The notes: generated by a model not told the origin, from the letters alone. 64,000 nt of DNA from Pseudomonadota bacterium (GCA_018817385.1 JAHIUA010000050.1:42340-106339); one strand, 5' to 3'. Positions 37,019-46,774 are shown, numbered from the stretch's first letter. Program-made: numbers and translations.

Positions 37019-37837
37019 GTGAATCCTGGAAAGGCCTTAACACCTCTGGAAATATACAAGGTCCTGGAGAAGAGCAACTGTAAACGTTGTATGCTACCGA
37101 GTTGTCTGGCCTTTGCTGCTGCTGTGGTGGGTGGCCAAAAGAATCTTGATGACTGCCCTTTGCTTTCTGAAGCGGTGAAGAATTCTCTCGCCTCAACCCT
37201 GCAGAAACGTTCCATGGCTGAGCCTCGGCAGGCAGAGTTCATGACGAAATTGTTACAAGAGGTGAGGGGGCTTGATCTTGCTGCAGTCGCAACCAGGATC
37301 GGGGCCGAATATGACAACGGTGTCCTGAGTGTCAGGTCAATGGGGAAGGAGTTTTTTGTGGACAGTCAGGGCCAGGTGCGTTCCGAGTGTCACATTATCC
37401 CTTGGGTGCTGGCACCACTGCTCGCATACATTTGTTATCCCACCCATCAGGCAATTACCGGGCGCTGGATCTCCTTTAGGGAGCTCAAGGGCGGGATTGA
37501 CTGGCAGGGACTCTTTACCAGTCGTTGTGAGACACCGTTGCGGAAGTTGGCCGATGCTCAATCCGAGCTCCTTGGTGATATTGTCGATCTCTTTCAGGGC
37601 AAGGAGGTGGAGGGCTTTGATGCCGATATCGCTCTTGTGCTGCATCCGTTTCCCCATTTCCCCATCCTTATCTGTTATCAGGCCCCGGATGATGATCTGC
37701 AGTCGGAGCTTACCATCCTCTTTGATGAGTGCTGCGGAACAAATCTGCACATCAAGTCTATCTATACCCTCTGCGCCGGCCTGATAAAGATGTTCGAGCA
37801 GATTGCTCGCCATCATTTTGTGACCAATGAACAGTGA
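37019..37837 (+). CDS. DUF3786 protein with N-terminal Fe-S (CxxC) motif
   Basis: A 272-residue cytoplasmic protein. The first 50 residues carry a four-cysteine cluster motif (Cys21, Cys24, Cys29, Cys46: CKRCMLPSC then DDCP) like the PF04060 iron-sulfur domain of corrinoid proteins, followed by a DUF3786 domain with FVDSQGQV, PWVLAPLLAYICY, WISFRELKGG and FGILC-like ends. Such proteins occur in anaerobes with acetyl-CoA or corrinoid enzymes, and may help deliver or mature a cofactor (inference). GTG 37019 follows AAGGGGA. It converges with the response-regulator gene. Confidence 0.85.
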   Translation: MNPGKALTPLEIYKVLEKSNCKRCMLPSCLAFAAAVVGGQKNLDDCPLLSEAVKNSLASTLQKRSMAEPRQAEFMTKLLQEVRGLDLAAVATRIGAEYDNGVLSVRSMGKEFFVDSQGQVRSECHIIPWVLAPLLAYICYPTHQAITGRWISFRELKGGIDWQGLFTSRCETPLRKLADAQSELLGDIVDLFQGKEVEGFDADIALVLHPFPHFPILICYQAPDDDLQSELTILFDECCGTNLHIKSIYTLCAGLIKMFEQIARHHFVTNEQ

Positions 37838-37879
37838 ATAAAGTAGATACGATCACCTCCATCTTTGAGGCTGAAAGTA

Positions 37880-38275
37880 TCAGATGGTGCTGTCGAAATG
37901 AGGCAATAACTTTATATTTTCCATCACTTCTTTAATTTCAATGAAGTGAAAAGGTTTTTGAAAGAAAGCAAAGGCTCCTGCATCCATGGCCTCTTTGCAG
38001 GTATCTTCGGTACCATGGCCTGTGATAATGATGACAGGAATTTCAGGGCGATTTTTTTTAAGACACTTTACAAATTCTATGCCGTCAATTCCCGGCATGC
38101 GGATATCGGCAAAAGCAATGGTGTAATTACCACTGTTCATGGCTTTTAAGCCCGAAGCGCCATCTTCTAATTGATCAGCCTGGTATCCTAAAACCTCAAG
38201 GAATTCGACAAGGATCTCTCGAACTATCGCTTCATCATCAACAATGAGTATTTTATGGGAAGGGGATGGTTTCAT
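37880..38275 (-). CDS. Single-domain response regulator
   Basis: A 131-residue receiver without output domain: acidic pair in ILIVDDEA, phosphorylation aspartate in AFADIRMPG, threonine in IITGHG and lysine in FQKPFH. ATG 38275 lies 20 bp inside the 3' end of the kinase gene, giving a coding overlap of 23 bp and strong coupling. It would pass phosphate from the kinase to another protein or act by protein contact (as CheY or a Spo0F-type relay does). Confidence 0.93.
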   Translation of the reverse strand: MKPSPSHKILIVDDEAIVREILVEFLEVLGYQADQLEDGASGLKAMNSGNYTIAFADIRMPGIDGIEFVKCLKKNRPEIPVIIITGHGTEDTCKEAMDAGAFAFFQKPFHFIEIKEVMENIKLLPHFDSTI

Positions 38276-40142
38276 CTGTTTCTGTTGGTGTTCGGCATTC
38301 GGGAAAATGAATAATAAAAGCTGTTCCTTCACCTTCTCGGGACTCCAAATCGATCGTGCCGCCAAACTCTTCTACGATTGATTTGCAGATTGATAGACCC
38401 AGGCCTGTGCCTTTGTCGGGATCTTTTGTAGTGAAAAATGGATCGAAAATACTGGGGATGATACTCTCAGGGATTCCGCTACCGTTGTCCTTGATTTCTA
38501 TCCATATATTTTTTTGATTTTCCAATTCATCACTTCCGGTACGGATACTAATGTCGGGCCTGTAGTTTTGGCCTGCTTCCTTCTTTTTGCTTTCAACAGC
38601 ATCTCTCGCATTTGTGAGAAGATTAAAGATGACTTCTTCAACGGAAAAGGGATTGACCAGAACAAATAGCTTCCGGGGAGCGAGAATTTTTTCAAGATGC
38701 AAATCATACGATTTGAATTGTACCATGACGAGGGTTAAAGCAGTACAGACAATGTCGTTCAAGTCTACTCGTGAGATTTCTACTTTTCCGGCATTCCGGG
38801 CAAATAATCGAACATGGTCTATGATATGAACCATGCGGTCAACCTGCTCGATGATGGTCTGGACGTTGTTCTCAATTTTTTGCGGTACAAGGGGGCCTTC
38901 TTGAGCGAGAGATAGAAGTGTCAGCTCTGCTTTTCCTCTCACACCGACCAGCGGTTGATTCAACTCGTGGGCGATGCCAGCAGCCATTTCACCGAGTGAG
39001 CGCAGGCGGTCCGATCGCATCTGCAAGGAACGCTGTTCCTCTAGTTCTGTTTCTATCTTTTGTCGTTGGCTAATCTCATGTTTCAGTTGTTGGTTCTTCG
39101 AGGCCAGTCGGTGTTGCTGTCGTTTGGATTCATCATACCGGGTTTGGAGAACCAGGTTCTCGGTGTTGAATTTCACCAATTTCACAATCCCGAGGAGAAT
39201 CATCAATGCCAGAAAAGCGGTGCCAAGGAGCGACTGCCAAGGTGTCAGCGTACCCGTGATTGTCTTTTTTTCCACCCATGAGAGAAGATAGAGCGGCACG
39301 TTGTGAATCGTTACACGCGTGACCATCATCTGTTTAGCATGAGCTCTTTCTGAGGGGAATTTAATCAGTGAAAATTGGTCTTCTGGGAGCTGATGGATTG
39401 TCATGGAAGTCAGCTCGCGAAAATCTGGACACTGTGCTGCATCATCAGAGCGCATGATCCGGCCGTCATTGCTGACTAAATCAAACCTGTCAAGACTCGG
39501 ATTGGGTGAAAAATCGACAAAGTGTTTGCGCACAGTATCGAGATTCAATATGGATATTAAGCTTCCCATCACTTCACCTTGAAGGATACAGGGTGTTTTC
39601 AATACAAGCTTAATTTTGTTATTTTCCTGATCAATGAATACGATGGGAGGCTCATCAGGGGAAGGGGCTGTTTTTACCGATGAAAAGAAAAAAGCTTCCT
39701 GGCTTTCGCTGGCTGTATCGATAAGGGGGCGTCCGCTAGTGTCTACCAGGAGAAGCCGCATATAGATGGGATCGCCTTGTATGGATTTTTCTTGAAGGGT
39801 CTTCAGCAGGATCTGCTTGATGACGAAGAGGCTGACCTTGAGACCGTATGCTTCAGACATGCCAAGGGATTTATTTATGAAATATGACAAAACATCCTTG
39901 GAGGTCGCTATGGATTCCAGACCATGCTTTCGTTCTGAAAAAAAATAGCCAAGAGAGAAGGCACGTTTTTCCAAGTCCAGATGAATACGTTTCAGCGTCG
40001 ATTTTTGCAGTGCGGTCTGGCTTTGGAAGTTGATTGCCATGAGAAGGCAAAGATAGGTTCCTATGACCAGATAGGCGATCAGAATAACAATCTTTGGTTT
40101 CTGGAAGAAGTTGGCCAGTTTCGCTTTCAATGAATCTTCCAT
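38253..40142 (-). CDS. Membrane sensor histidine kinase
   Basis: A 629-residue kinase with membrane helices at about 17-38 and 302-325 that enclose a large periplasmic domain, probably a double Cache fold (MRLLLVDTSGRPLID and LDRFDLVSNDGRIMRS look like paired Cache strands). A coiled coil (330-375) leads to HisKA with GEMAAGIAHELNQPL (histidine near 393) and an HATPase domain ending in GTGLGLSICKSIVEEFGG. It lies 24 bp after the second solute-binding-protein gene and overlaps the response regulator, so four genes form one signalling operon. The solute-binding proteins probably present ligand to its periplasmic domain. Confidence 0.93.
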   Translation of the reverse strand: MEDSLKAKLANFFQKPKIVILIAYLVIGTYLCLLMAINFQSQTALQKSTLKRIHLDLEKRAFSLGYFFSERKHGLESIATSKDVLSYFINKSLGMSEAYGLKVSLFVIKQILLKTLQEKSIQGDPIYMRLLLVDTSGRPLIDTASESQEAFFFSSVKTAPSPDEPPIVFIDQENNKIKLVLKTPCILQGEVMGSLISILNLDTVRKHFVDFSPNPSLDRFDLVSNDGRIMRSDDAAQCPDFRELTSMTIHQLPEDQFSLIKFPSERAHAKQMMVTRVTIHNVPLYLLSWVEKKTITGTLTPWQSLLGTAFLALMILLGIVKLVKFNTENLVLQTRYDESKRQQHRLASKNQQLKHEISQRQKIETELEEQRSLQMRSDRLRSLGEMAAGIAHELNQPLVGVRGKAELTLLSLAQEGPLVPQKIENNVQTIIEQVDRMVHIIDHVRLFARNAGKVEISRVDLNDIVCTALTLVMVQFKSYDLHLEKILAPRKLFVLVNPFSVEEVIFNLLTNARDAVESKKKEAGQNYRPDISIRTGSDELENQKNIWIEIKDNGSGIPESIIPSIFDPFFTTKDPDKGTGLGLSICKSIVEEFGGTIDLESREGEGTAFIIHFPECRTPTETDETIPFP

Positions 40143-40166
40143 AGCATGGGTGCGGGGTAACAGAAT

Positions 40167-41069
40167 TCAATCCATCAGAAACTGAGGATAATAAATAAAC
40201 AGAGAAGGATAATATTTCTCTACAAGTTGTTTGTACCTGCCGCTATTCTTAAGTTCTTTAAAGAAGGTTGCAAACGCCTGAGATAGTTGGGGAGATGTTT
40301 TGGCAAAGGCGCAGGCCATCCCCTGATCAGGTGATACCGGACCGATCACTTTGATCTCTCCAGGCCACTTTTCCAGGGCAATGAGTGCCACGGGCACATC
40401 CATAAGAGTCGTATCCGTTATGCGTGCCATTACCGCTGGTATCATTTCGTTGAGATCCCGGTTTGCCGGAAAGGTTTCGATCGTTGCCCCGGTTCCGTTT
40501 AATGCGTATAAATTGGGATCGAGACAGCTGTCTTTTAGACCGAGAACACTGACTCCGGTCAAACCCTGTTTTACCAAATCAACATCTTTCTGAATTTCAC
40601 CTGTCGGGGCGATGGGTTGCAGTGCTGAATCGGCGCGGGCAAGCAGCCAGATACCGGTGGGAAAGGTGGTTTCTGAAAAGGTGACGATCTTTTCTCGCCA
40701 TGGTAGAATTGTAAAACCGGTAGCGATCACGTCACCACGGACAGGATGGCTCTCCCCAGAAATTTCAATATCTTCACCTTGCGGACGAACAATTTTCCCG
40801 GTCAGATCAGCCACCACATTCTGCCAGTCGGTTTCAACAAATTCGTATTTGACACCCAGATGTTCGGCAAAAAGCTGCATCAGTTCAACATCCAGTCCAC
40901 TCTTTTCTTTCGTGATGAAGTTGGCATAAACAATCCCCAGATGACGTAACTTGCCAGCCTTCAAGACCTCGTCTAATTCTCTTGCCCCTGATTTTCCAGG
41001 GATTGTGAAGGTGATAACTATCATGGCCAGCATTAACAGCGTAATTTTTTTCAAATGGAGACTGTGCAT
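40167..41069 (-). CDS. Periplasmic solute-binding protein, family 3 (sensor operon, copy B)
   Basis: A 300-residue SBP_bac_3-type protein with a signal peptide (cleaved near SGA-REL). It is a close paralogue of the gene upstream: both share LRHLGI.YANF, GLDVELMQLFAEHLGVKYE, the DLTG...EDI.. region and GDVIATGFTILPWRE. It follows the first copy by 49 bp and precedes the kinase by 24 bp. No permease or ATPase is present, so a receptor role is more likely than transport. The ligand is unknown; a polar amino acid or organic acid fits the family. Confidence 0.9.
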   Translation of the reverse strand: MHSLHLKKITLLMLAMIVITFTIPGKSGARELDEVLKAGKLRHLGIVYANFITKEKSGLDVELMQLFAEHLGVKYEFVETDWQNVVADLTGKIVRPQGEDIEISGESHPVRGDVIATGFTILPWREKIVTFSETTFPTGIWLLARADSALQPIAPTGEIQKDVDLVKQGLTGVSVLGLKDSCLDPNLYALNGTGATIETFPANRDLNEMIPAVMARITDTTLMDVPVALIALEKWPGEIKVIGPVSPDQGMACAFAKTSPQLSQAFATFFKELKNSGRYKQLVEKYYPSLFIYYPQFLMD

Positions 41070-41118
41070 GGAGGTTTCCTTTTTTGGGGAGAGGGTATCT
41101 TTATATCATGAGATGGGA

Positions 41119-42045
41119 TTAATTTGTCTGAGTTACGGTGTGTTCAAAAAAATCATCCAGATAGAGAAAGACTGTGGGGTAATATTTCCGGACCAGTTCT
41201 TTATAGGTGCCGTCCAGCCAGAGGCTTTGAAAAAACAGGTTGAATGCACTCAGAAGCTCTGGATTGTCTTTGCCTACCGCTACCCCCATCATCTGATACG
41301 GCGATATTGGTCCGATCACTTTGATATCGCCAGGCCATTTCTGGAGGGCAATCAGGGCGTCTGGAATATCGAGTAATGTTGATTCAGCGGCACCGCCCAA
41401 GATTGCCGGGGCAATTTCGTCAAGATTTTCGCTGGCTGTATAAAAGTGAATGTCAGCTGCAGTTGCTTTGAGGTCATAGAGCTCTGGATCAAGGCAGGTA
41501 CCTTTCATGGTCAGAACACTTCTATCTTTAAGTGCCCCCCTGACGTTATTGATATCGGTAGCAATGGTCCCACTTGGTACAATGGGCTTCAGGGGAGAGT
41601 CGGCACGGGCAATCAGCCAAACACCGGTTGGAAAGGTTGGAGTTGAAAAATTCACCAATGTTTCACGCCAGGGAAGGATCGTCAGCCCATTGGCAATAAG
41701 ATCGCCGCGAACAGGAGTTTTTCCTTCCACGATGATGCTGTCTCCTTGTTTGCGGACCTGTGTTCCTGTCAGATCTCCAAAGGCTCTGGACCAGGTGGTG
41801 GGGACCAATTCGTATCTGACCCCGAGATGTTTTGCAAAGAGCTGCATCAACTCCACATCCAGTCCGGTCACGCCCTCGTTTGTTTCCCGGACAAAGTTGG
41901 CATAGTTTATCCCCAGATGGCGAAGCACGCCGCGTTTACGAATCTCTGCCAGATCATCAGCAAATGCTGAACCGGGTAGGTAACAAATGAATAAAACAGC
42001 GATGACTATGTTTCTAACGACTTGGAATGATTTGTCTCTTTTCAT
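41119..42045 (-). CDS. Periplasmic solute-binding protein, family 3 (sensor operon, copy A)
   Basis: A 308-residue SBP_bac_3-type protein, signal peptide cleaved near AFA-DDL. First gene of the four-gene sensor operon and a tandem paralogue of the next gene. Differences between the copies cluster in the second lobe (for example FYTASENLDEIAPAILGG here against FPANRDLNEMIPAVMAR in copy B), which suggests different ligands or affinities for the same kinase. Lines of evidence are the shared motifs and the operon arrangement. Confidence 0.9.
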   Translation of the reverse strand: MKRDKSFQVVRNIVIAVLFICYLPGSAFADDLAEIRKRGVLRHLGINYANFVRETNEGVTGLDVELMQLFAKHLGVRYELVPTTWSRAFGDLTGTQVRKQGDSIIVEGKTPVRGDLIANGLTILPWRETLVNFSTPTFPTGVWLIARADSPLKPIVPSGTIATDINNVRGALKDRSVLTMKGTCLDPELYDLKATAADIHFYTASENLDEIAPAILGGAAESTLLDIPDALIALQKWPGDIKVIGPISPYQMMGVAVGKDNPELLSAFNLFFQSLWLDGTYKELVRKYYPTVFLYLDDFFEHTVTQTN

Positions 42046-42754
42046 AGTTGTATGTGGAGCTTTTAAGTTGCCATACTTCAGTCGTCAGCCCCGCTTCTGG
42101 AGCTGATTTTATCCAAGAGTACCTTAAGCCAGGGGAGAAGCAATATCTCCTCAAATCGAAAAAAATTCACTTGAGTCCGGGATGAGTTAATCATATTTAC
42201 ACAAAATTATTCTATAGCAGTATGATAATCTTTGTCAATACTACCAGCACTTATTCTTCGCTGGATTTCATTATTGTTAGTTTCGTGGTGCCAAGAATCG
42301 TAATAAATAATTTCTGTACAAGGTGTACCCTCCTGTCTGTATACGGGGAGCCCATTTGCAGCTGTCTGGCACCAGGAAGAGTGTATTCTCTGGTGCCATT
42401 TTTGGGTATTTGACCCTGCATGATTTTTGAATTGACTGCACTGTAAGGCTGAAAGATGAGGTGCGGATAGGGAAAAGTGATTGGAATAACGAGCGAGTAC
42501 TCGTCAACTGGCAGGACTGTCGAACTGATGTTCGTATCAACAAAATGAAAGGGATGAGTGCAAAACGTCAGGGGGGAGCGATGGGCCAGGAAGCCTTCTC
42601 CAACGTGTTCTTGACTCGATGTTGTTGCAAAAAAACATGGTGTATTGTGGGGGACGCCAAGAGCCTGTTTGAGAATGCCCTTTTGCCCGAACGCTTTATT
42701 TTTTAGAAATGCCTCGGTTTTGAATAAAATGCCTGTTCTTGGACAAGTTCCTTG
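42046..42754. other. Intergenic, contains a small-RNA candidate
   Basis: Upstream of the sensor operon (-) and downstream of the hypothetical gene after phoU (-). It must hold the sensor operon promoter. Apart from the promoter/terminator pair at 42196-42403 nothing is recognised. Confidence 0.5.
42196..42403 (+). ncRNA. Candidate small RNA with its own terminator
   Basis: TGGCACCAG (42367-42375) and CTGGTGCCA (42390-42398) form a perfect 9-bp stem followed by TTTTT, a good + strand terminator, although no + strand gene lies upstream for 4.5 kb. A promoter-like pair TTTACA (42196) and TATGAT (42221), spaced 19 bases, precedes it, predicting a transcript of about 170 bases. No sound open frame ends before the terminator. 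Spacing is a little long, so the promoter is tentative. Confidence 0.35.
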
Positions 42755-43471
42755 TTATTGGAGAGATAATTTCTTGAAAATTTTTTCGGTACCGTAACTG
42801 CTCAGTTCCTCAACTGTCAGCCATTTGAGTCCTTTTTTAAAGAACATGGGGGCGTCGAAAAGATTTTCGCTGAGAGATGTCTGGGTTTTGTCAAAAGTAC
42901 CGCTCCACATAAGTTCCCGGCTGGCGACGTTAACCAGGAAAACAGAAAAAGCCACAGATGCCGCATCGCTGGCGGCCATGGCGCTACCAACTCGTTCCTG
43001 ATAGCGCCAGACCAGGCCCACCAGAACATGATCTACGCCCAGGTCTTGCCCGAAACGGAGGGCAATATGGCGCAGTGTGTCGCTCGGTTCTCTTGGTATC
43101 TGCTTAGAGGCCTCTATACTTTTGGCCAGTGGCAGGATCTGCTCTCCGAATTTTTTGAGCAACTCAGTCTGCACCAGCGTGGTCATAATTTCTTCGGCCC
43201 GGGGAAAAAAATATTCGCCCACAGCCCCGAGGTCGCGGAGCTGGCAGTCCAGCTGGTTTTTCTTTTTCTGTCCTTCACTGCTGCCCGTGATAAAAGGCAG
43301 TATTGCAATCTGCTGCAGTTCAACGGCATCATTTGCGGACGGGGCCTCTGCTCCCAGACAGTTTGTGGCTGAACCAGGGAGTACAAAAACAAAGGCCAGC
43401 ATCAGAAAAAATACCTTCCTGATATCATTTAATACCATCATGGTGTGGTTCTCTAAAGGCTGCCGGGCCAT
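42755..43471 (-). CDS. Secreted hypothetical protein downstream of phoU
   Basis: About 238 residues with an N-terminal hydrophobic signal (VFFLMLAFVFVLPGSA) and a mature domain opening with QQIAILPFITGSSEGQ and later DHVLVGLVWRYQERVGSAMAASDAASVAFSVFLVNVASRELMWSGTFDK-like sequence (shortened), a pattern resembling TolB/CsgG-type or GNA1162-type envelope proteins. The start is uncertain: ATG 43471 has AGGCGG upstream, but the frame is open from TTG 43492 and has later ATGs at 43441 and 43438. It is 60 bp after phoU in the same direction. Link with phosphate uptake unknown. Confidence 0.75.
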   Translation of the reverse strand: MARQPLENHTMMVLNDIRKVFFLMLAFVFVLPGSATNCLGAEAPSANDAVELQQIAILPFITGSSEGQKKKNQLDCQLRDLGAVGEYFFPRAEEIMTTLVQTELLKKFGEQILPLAKSIEASKQIPREPSDTLRHIALRFGQDLGVDHVLVGLVWRYQERVGSAMAASDAASVAFSVFLVNVASRELMWSGTFDKTQTSLSENLFDAPMFFKKGLKWLTVEELSSYGTEKIFKKLSLQ

Positions 43472-43530
43472 CTTTGCCCGCCTGTTGAACAAGGAACTGC
43501 TCAGCCAGACTCTATAGATAAGAGAAGGAT

Positions 43531-44199
43531 TCAGCCTTCAAAATCCTCCGGTGTATGACGAACGATGTCCGCATTGATCAGATAGATGACTTCTTCTGCA
43601 ATATTAGTGGCATGATCTGCGATTCTTTCCAGGTGTCTGCCCACCGACAACGCGTGCTGGAGATAATTTATCTGCTCAGGATTGTTAACGATCGCTTCAT
43701 TGAGATGCAAATACATATCCTGGGTCATTGCGTCGATTTCGTCATCTTCAGAGCGGATTTTGTATGCCAGTTGCACATCCATATTGATAAGACTGTCAAT
43801 GCTTCGGCTCAGCATCCCTTCAGCCTTCAGTGCCATCCCGGTTATGTCAAAGGGGAGCTTTATCTCTTCCTGAAGGGCCATGAATGCACTGCGTTCGGCA
43901 ATGTTCACTGCCAGGTCACCCACCCGTTCCAGTTCGTTGTTGATTTTCAGAACCGTGATGATGAAACGGAGATCCACAGCTACTGGCTGGTAAAGAGCCA
44001 GGATACTGAGACAACTTTCCTCTATCTCGACTTCTATGGCATCGATTTCACTATCATAGTTTTTTACATCAAGGGCCATCTGTTCATCGTGCTTGATAAT
44101 GGAAAGAGTTGCACGGTAAACGCGGTCTTCAACATTCTCCCCCATGCGAAGGATGTTGGTTTTGAGTTTTTCTATATCTCTCTGCAGGTGCCTGGACAT
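43531..44199 (-). CDS. phoU: Phosphate transport system regulator PhoU
   Basis: Links the Pst transporter with the PhoR kinase and keeps phosphate uptake in check. The 222-residue all-helical protein has the two PhoU repeats with the metal-binding patterns E.....LRGVGD-type seen here as NELERVGDLAVNIAER and GRHLERIADHATNIAEEV. It follows pstB by 18 bp. No phoR or phoB is present in the window. Confidence 0.96.
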   Translation of the reverse strand: MSRHLQRDIEKLKTNILRMGENVEDRVYRATLSIIKHDEQMALDVKNYDSEIDAIEVEIEESCLSILALYQPVAVDLRFIITVLKINNELERVGDLAVNIAERSAFMALQEEIKLPFDITGMALKAEGMLSRSIDSLINMDVQLAYKIRSEDDEIDAMTQDMYLHLNEAIVNNPEQINYLQHALSVGRHLERIADHATNIAEEVIYLINADIVRHTPEDFEG

Positions 44200-44217
44200 A
44201 TCTTGCTCCTTAATAAA

Positions 44218-44991
44218 TTAACCAAACCTGCCGGTAATATAATCTTCGGTCTGTTTTTCTTTCGGTTTGGTGAATATGCGTTTGGTTCGCCCGAGTTCGA
44301 TCAGCCGTCCTTCATAGAAGAAGGCAGTCGTATCAGAAACTCTGGCCGCCTGCTGCATATTGTGGGTGACGATGACAATGGTATAGTCCTGTCGCAGTTC
44401 ACCGATGAGATCTTCAATGTGGGTGGTTGATTTTGGGTCCAGGGCGGATGCGGGTTCATCCATGAGGAGAATCTGTGGGTCAACGGCCAGGGCCCTGGCG
44501 ATGCAGAGGCGCTGCTGCTGCCCCCCGGAAAGACCCATGGCGTTTTCGCCGAGACGATCTTTTACTTCATCCCAGAGTGCCGCTCGGCGAAGGCTTTTTT
44601 CGACAATTTCAGCCAATCGTTTTCTGTCATGTAGCTTATGGATTCTCGGTCCATAGGCGACATTGTCAAAAATTGACTTTGGAAACGGGTTTGATTTTTG
44701 AAAAACCATGCCGACCTGTTTCCGCAGATCAACGATATTTTCTTTTGCATCATAAATATCCTGGCCGTTGATCAACACCTTGCCGGTAAGTCTGGTTTTG
44801 GGAATGATATCGTTCATTCTGTTCAGACAGCGGAGAAATGTGGATTTGCCGCAGCCGGAGGGGCCGATCAGGGCTGTTACCCTCTTTGGGGCGACGTCCA
44901 GGGAGATGTTGAAAAGGGCCTGGTTGGGGCCGTAGAAAAAACTGACATCCATGGCCTGGATGGCCGTATTGCTCTCTTGCATCTTTACCAT
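44218..44991 (-). CDS. pstB: Phosphate ABC transporter ATPase PstB
   Basis: Powers high-affinity phosphate import. The 257-residue protein has Walker [10 protein letters not shown], the Q-loop, the signature [15 protein letters not shown], Walker [14 protein letters not shown] and the H-loop IVTHNMQQA. It overlaps pstA by 7 bp. All parts are intact. Confidence 0.97.
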   Translation of the reverse strand: MVKMQESNTAIQAMDVSFFYGPNQALFNISLDVAPKRVTALIGPSGCGKSTFLRCLNRMNDIIPKTRLTGKVLINGQDIYDAKENIVDLRKQVGMVFQKSNPFPKSIFDNVAYGPRIHKLHDRKRLAEIVEKSLRRAALWDEVKDRLGENAMGLSGGQQQRLCIARALAVDPQILLMDEPASALDPKSTTHIEDLIGELRQDYTIVIVTHNMQQAARVSDTTAFFYEGRLIELGRTKRIFTKPKEKQTEDYITGRFG

Positions 44992-45836
44992 TTGTATTTT
45001 TTCCGGAAGTATATACGTATAACAATGGCCCCGATATTCATTCCCAATACCAGCATGAGCAGAACCAGAGCTGTTCCGTATTGAAGAGGCAAGACCTTTT
45101 CTGTTTCTGGGTGCTGTGTGGCCAGGATATAGAGATGATAGGGCAGGGCCATCACCTGGTCGAAGACAGACCCCGGTAATTTGGGGAGAAAAAAGGCGGC
45201 CACGGTTAATAAAATAGGGGCGGTTTCACCGGCAGCCCTGCCGATGGCCAGGATTGAGCCGGTGATCATCCCTGAAATGGAATAGGGCAGAACATTGGTA
45301 CGGATTGTCTGCCACTTCGTGGCTCCCAGGGCCAGGCTGGCCTCTCGAAAACCGCGGGGTACGGCCCGCAGGGCCTCTTCGCTGGTGACGATGATGATGG
45401 GTAGGACCATACAGGCCAGGGTGAGAGATCCTGCCAGGATGGAGGTCCCGAAACGGCAGAAAATAACGAAAAGTCCAAGGCCAAAGAGGCCATAGACAAT
45501 GGACGGTACGCCGGCAAGGGTGATAATGGCCAGCCGTACCAGTTCCGAAAAGCGATTCTGTTCCGCATATTCTGCCAGGTAAATGGCACAGCCAATCCCG
45601 AGTGGCAAGGCAACCATGATGGTGCCGACAGTGAGGTAGAAGGTCCCGACAATGGCGGGCAGAATTCCTCCTTCCGAGCCGCTGCGCCTTGGGAAGGAGG
45701 TGAGAAAATCCCAGTTGATAACCGGAAGCCCATGGCGGATAACATCAAAGAGAATATAACCGATACAGAGGACGATACCATAGGTGATCAGTCGTAGCAG
45801 CTGGTAGGACAGTTTCTGGGAAAGATTGCCGCTCAT
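44985..45836 (-). CDS. pstA: Phosphate ABC transporter permease PstA
   Basis: A 283-residue inner-membrane permease with six predicted helices and the coupling loop [23 protein letters not shown] (core EAsxALGAxKW). It forms the channel with PstC. It overlaps pstC by 4 bp and pstB by 7 bp. Confidence 0.96.
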   Translation of the reverse strand: MSGNLSQKLSYQLLRLITYGIVLCIGYILFDVIRHGLPVINWDFLTSFPRRSGSEGGILPAIVGTFYLTVGTIMVALPLGIGCAIYLAEYAEQNRFSELVRLAIITLAGVPSIVYGLFGLGLFVIFCRFGTSILAGSLTLACMVLPIIIVTSEEALRAVPRGFREASLALGATKWQTIRTNVLPYSISGMITGSILAIGRAAGETAPILLTVAAFFLPKLPGSVFDQVMALPYHLYILATQHPETEKVLPLQYGTALVLLMLVLGMNIGAIVIRIYFRKKYKW

Positions 45837-46699
45837 TGGGCCATACCGTATTTTTTTAGAATTATGCGGGAGAAGGCATTCAGGAGAAAGGTGACGAACA
45901 GCAGTATGAGGCCGATCCAGAACAGGGCTTGATAATGGTGACTACCAAAGGGGACCTCTCCCATTTCTGCAGCGATGGTGGCGGTCATGGTGCGGATTGG
46001 ATCCAGAGGAAAAAAAGAGATAATGGCCGAGTTACCGCTGACCATCAGCACAGCCATGGTCTCGCCGATAACCCTGCCGATGCCGAGCATGATTGCAGCC
46101 ATTATTCCGGGCAGGGCAGCCGGCACCGTCACTTTGAAAATAGTTTGCAGTTCACTTGCGCCAAGAGCAAGGGATGCCTGTTTGAAGGATTGGGGAACAC
46201 TGGCCAGGGCGTCCTCGGAAATGGTGATGATGGTCGGCAGGGCCATAAGGGCCAGGAGCAGGGAGGCAGTCAGGGCGTTGAGGCCCGAATTGAGGCCGAA
46301 AACATCTTTTACCAGGGGGGCGAGAACCAAGAGGCCGAAAAACCCAAGAACCACGGAAGGGATACTGGCGAGAATTTCAATAAAAGGCTTGAGAATTTCC
46401 CGTTCCATGGGTTGCGCTACTTCAGAGATATAGATCGCGCCCACCACTGAGAGCGGGATCGATATCAGCATGGCCAGCACGGTCACCAGGGAAGAGCCAG
46501 CCACCAGGGGGTAAATGCCAAAGCGCTCTTCTTGAAAAGAGACGGGAACCCATCCGGAATCAAAGAGTTTTCCGATCCCGGGCTCAAAGGCAAAGGGCAT
46601 GGCCTCTTTGCCCAGGAAGAGAAAAATGAGGGCGACAATAAGAACACTTATGGATGCCGTAGCAACCAGCAGTATCCGCATGAAGTTATCTGTACGCAT
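45833..46699 (-). CDS. pstC: Phosphate ABC transporter permease PstC
   Basis: A 288-residue inner-membrane permease with six predicted helices and the coupling loop DALASVPQSFKQASLALGAS. It pairs with PstA. It starts 75 bp after the DUF5661 gene, so the pst genes and that gene share one transcript. Confidence 0.96.
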   Translation of the reverse strand: MRTDNFMRILLVATASISVLIVALIFLFLGKEAMPFAFEPGIGKLFDSGWVPVSFQEERFGIYPLVAGSSLVTVLAMLISIPLSVVGAIYISEVAQPMEREILKPFIEILASIPSVVLGFFGLLVLAPLVKDVFGLNSGLNALTASLLLALMALPTIITISEDALASVPQSFKQASLALGASELQTIFKVTVPAALPGIMAAIMLGIGRVIGETMAVLMVSGNSAIISFFPLDPIRTMTATIAAEMGEVPFGSHHYQALFWIGLILLFVTFLLNAFSRIILKKYGMAQ

Positions 46700-46774
46700 T
46701 GCTGCCTGAAGTGAGAGATACTTTCCTGTCAGCTTTTATGCCGCCAAGTTCCGGCTGTCGTCTGCACGCTGTTT

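Noticed and set aside
42222..42413. Plus-strand frame over the small-RNA candidate
   Set aside because: It reads through the terminator hairpin and lacks protein-like sequence.
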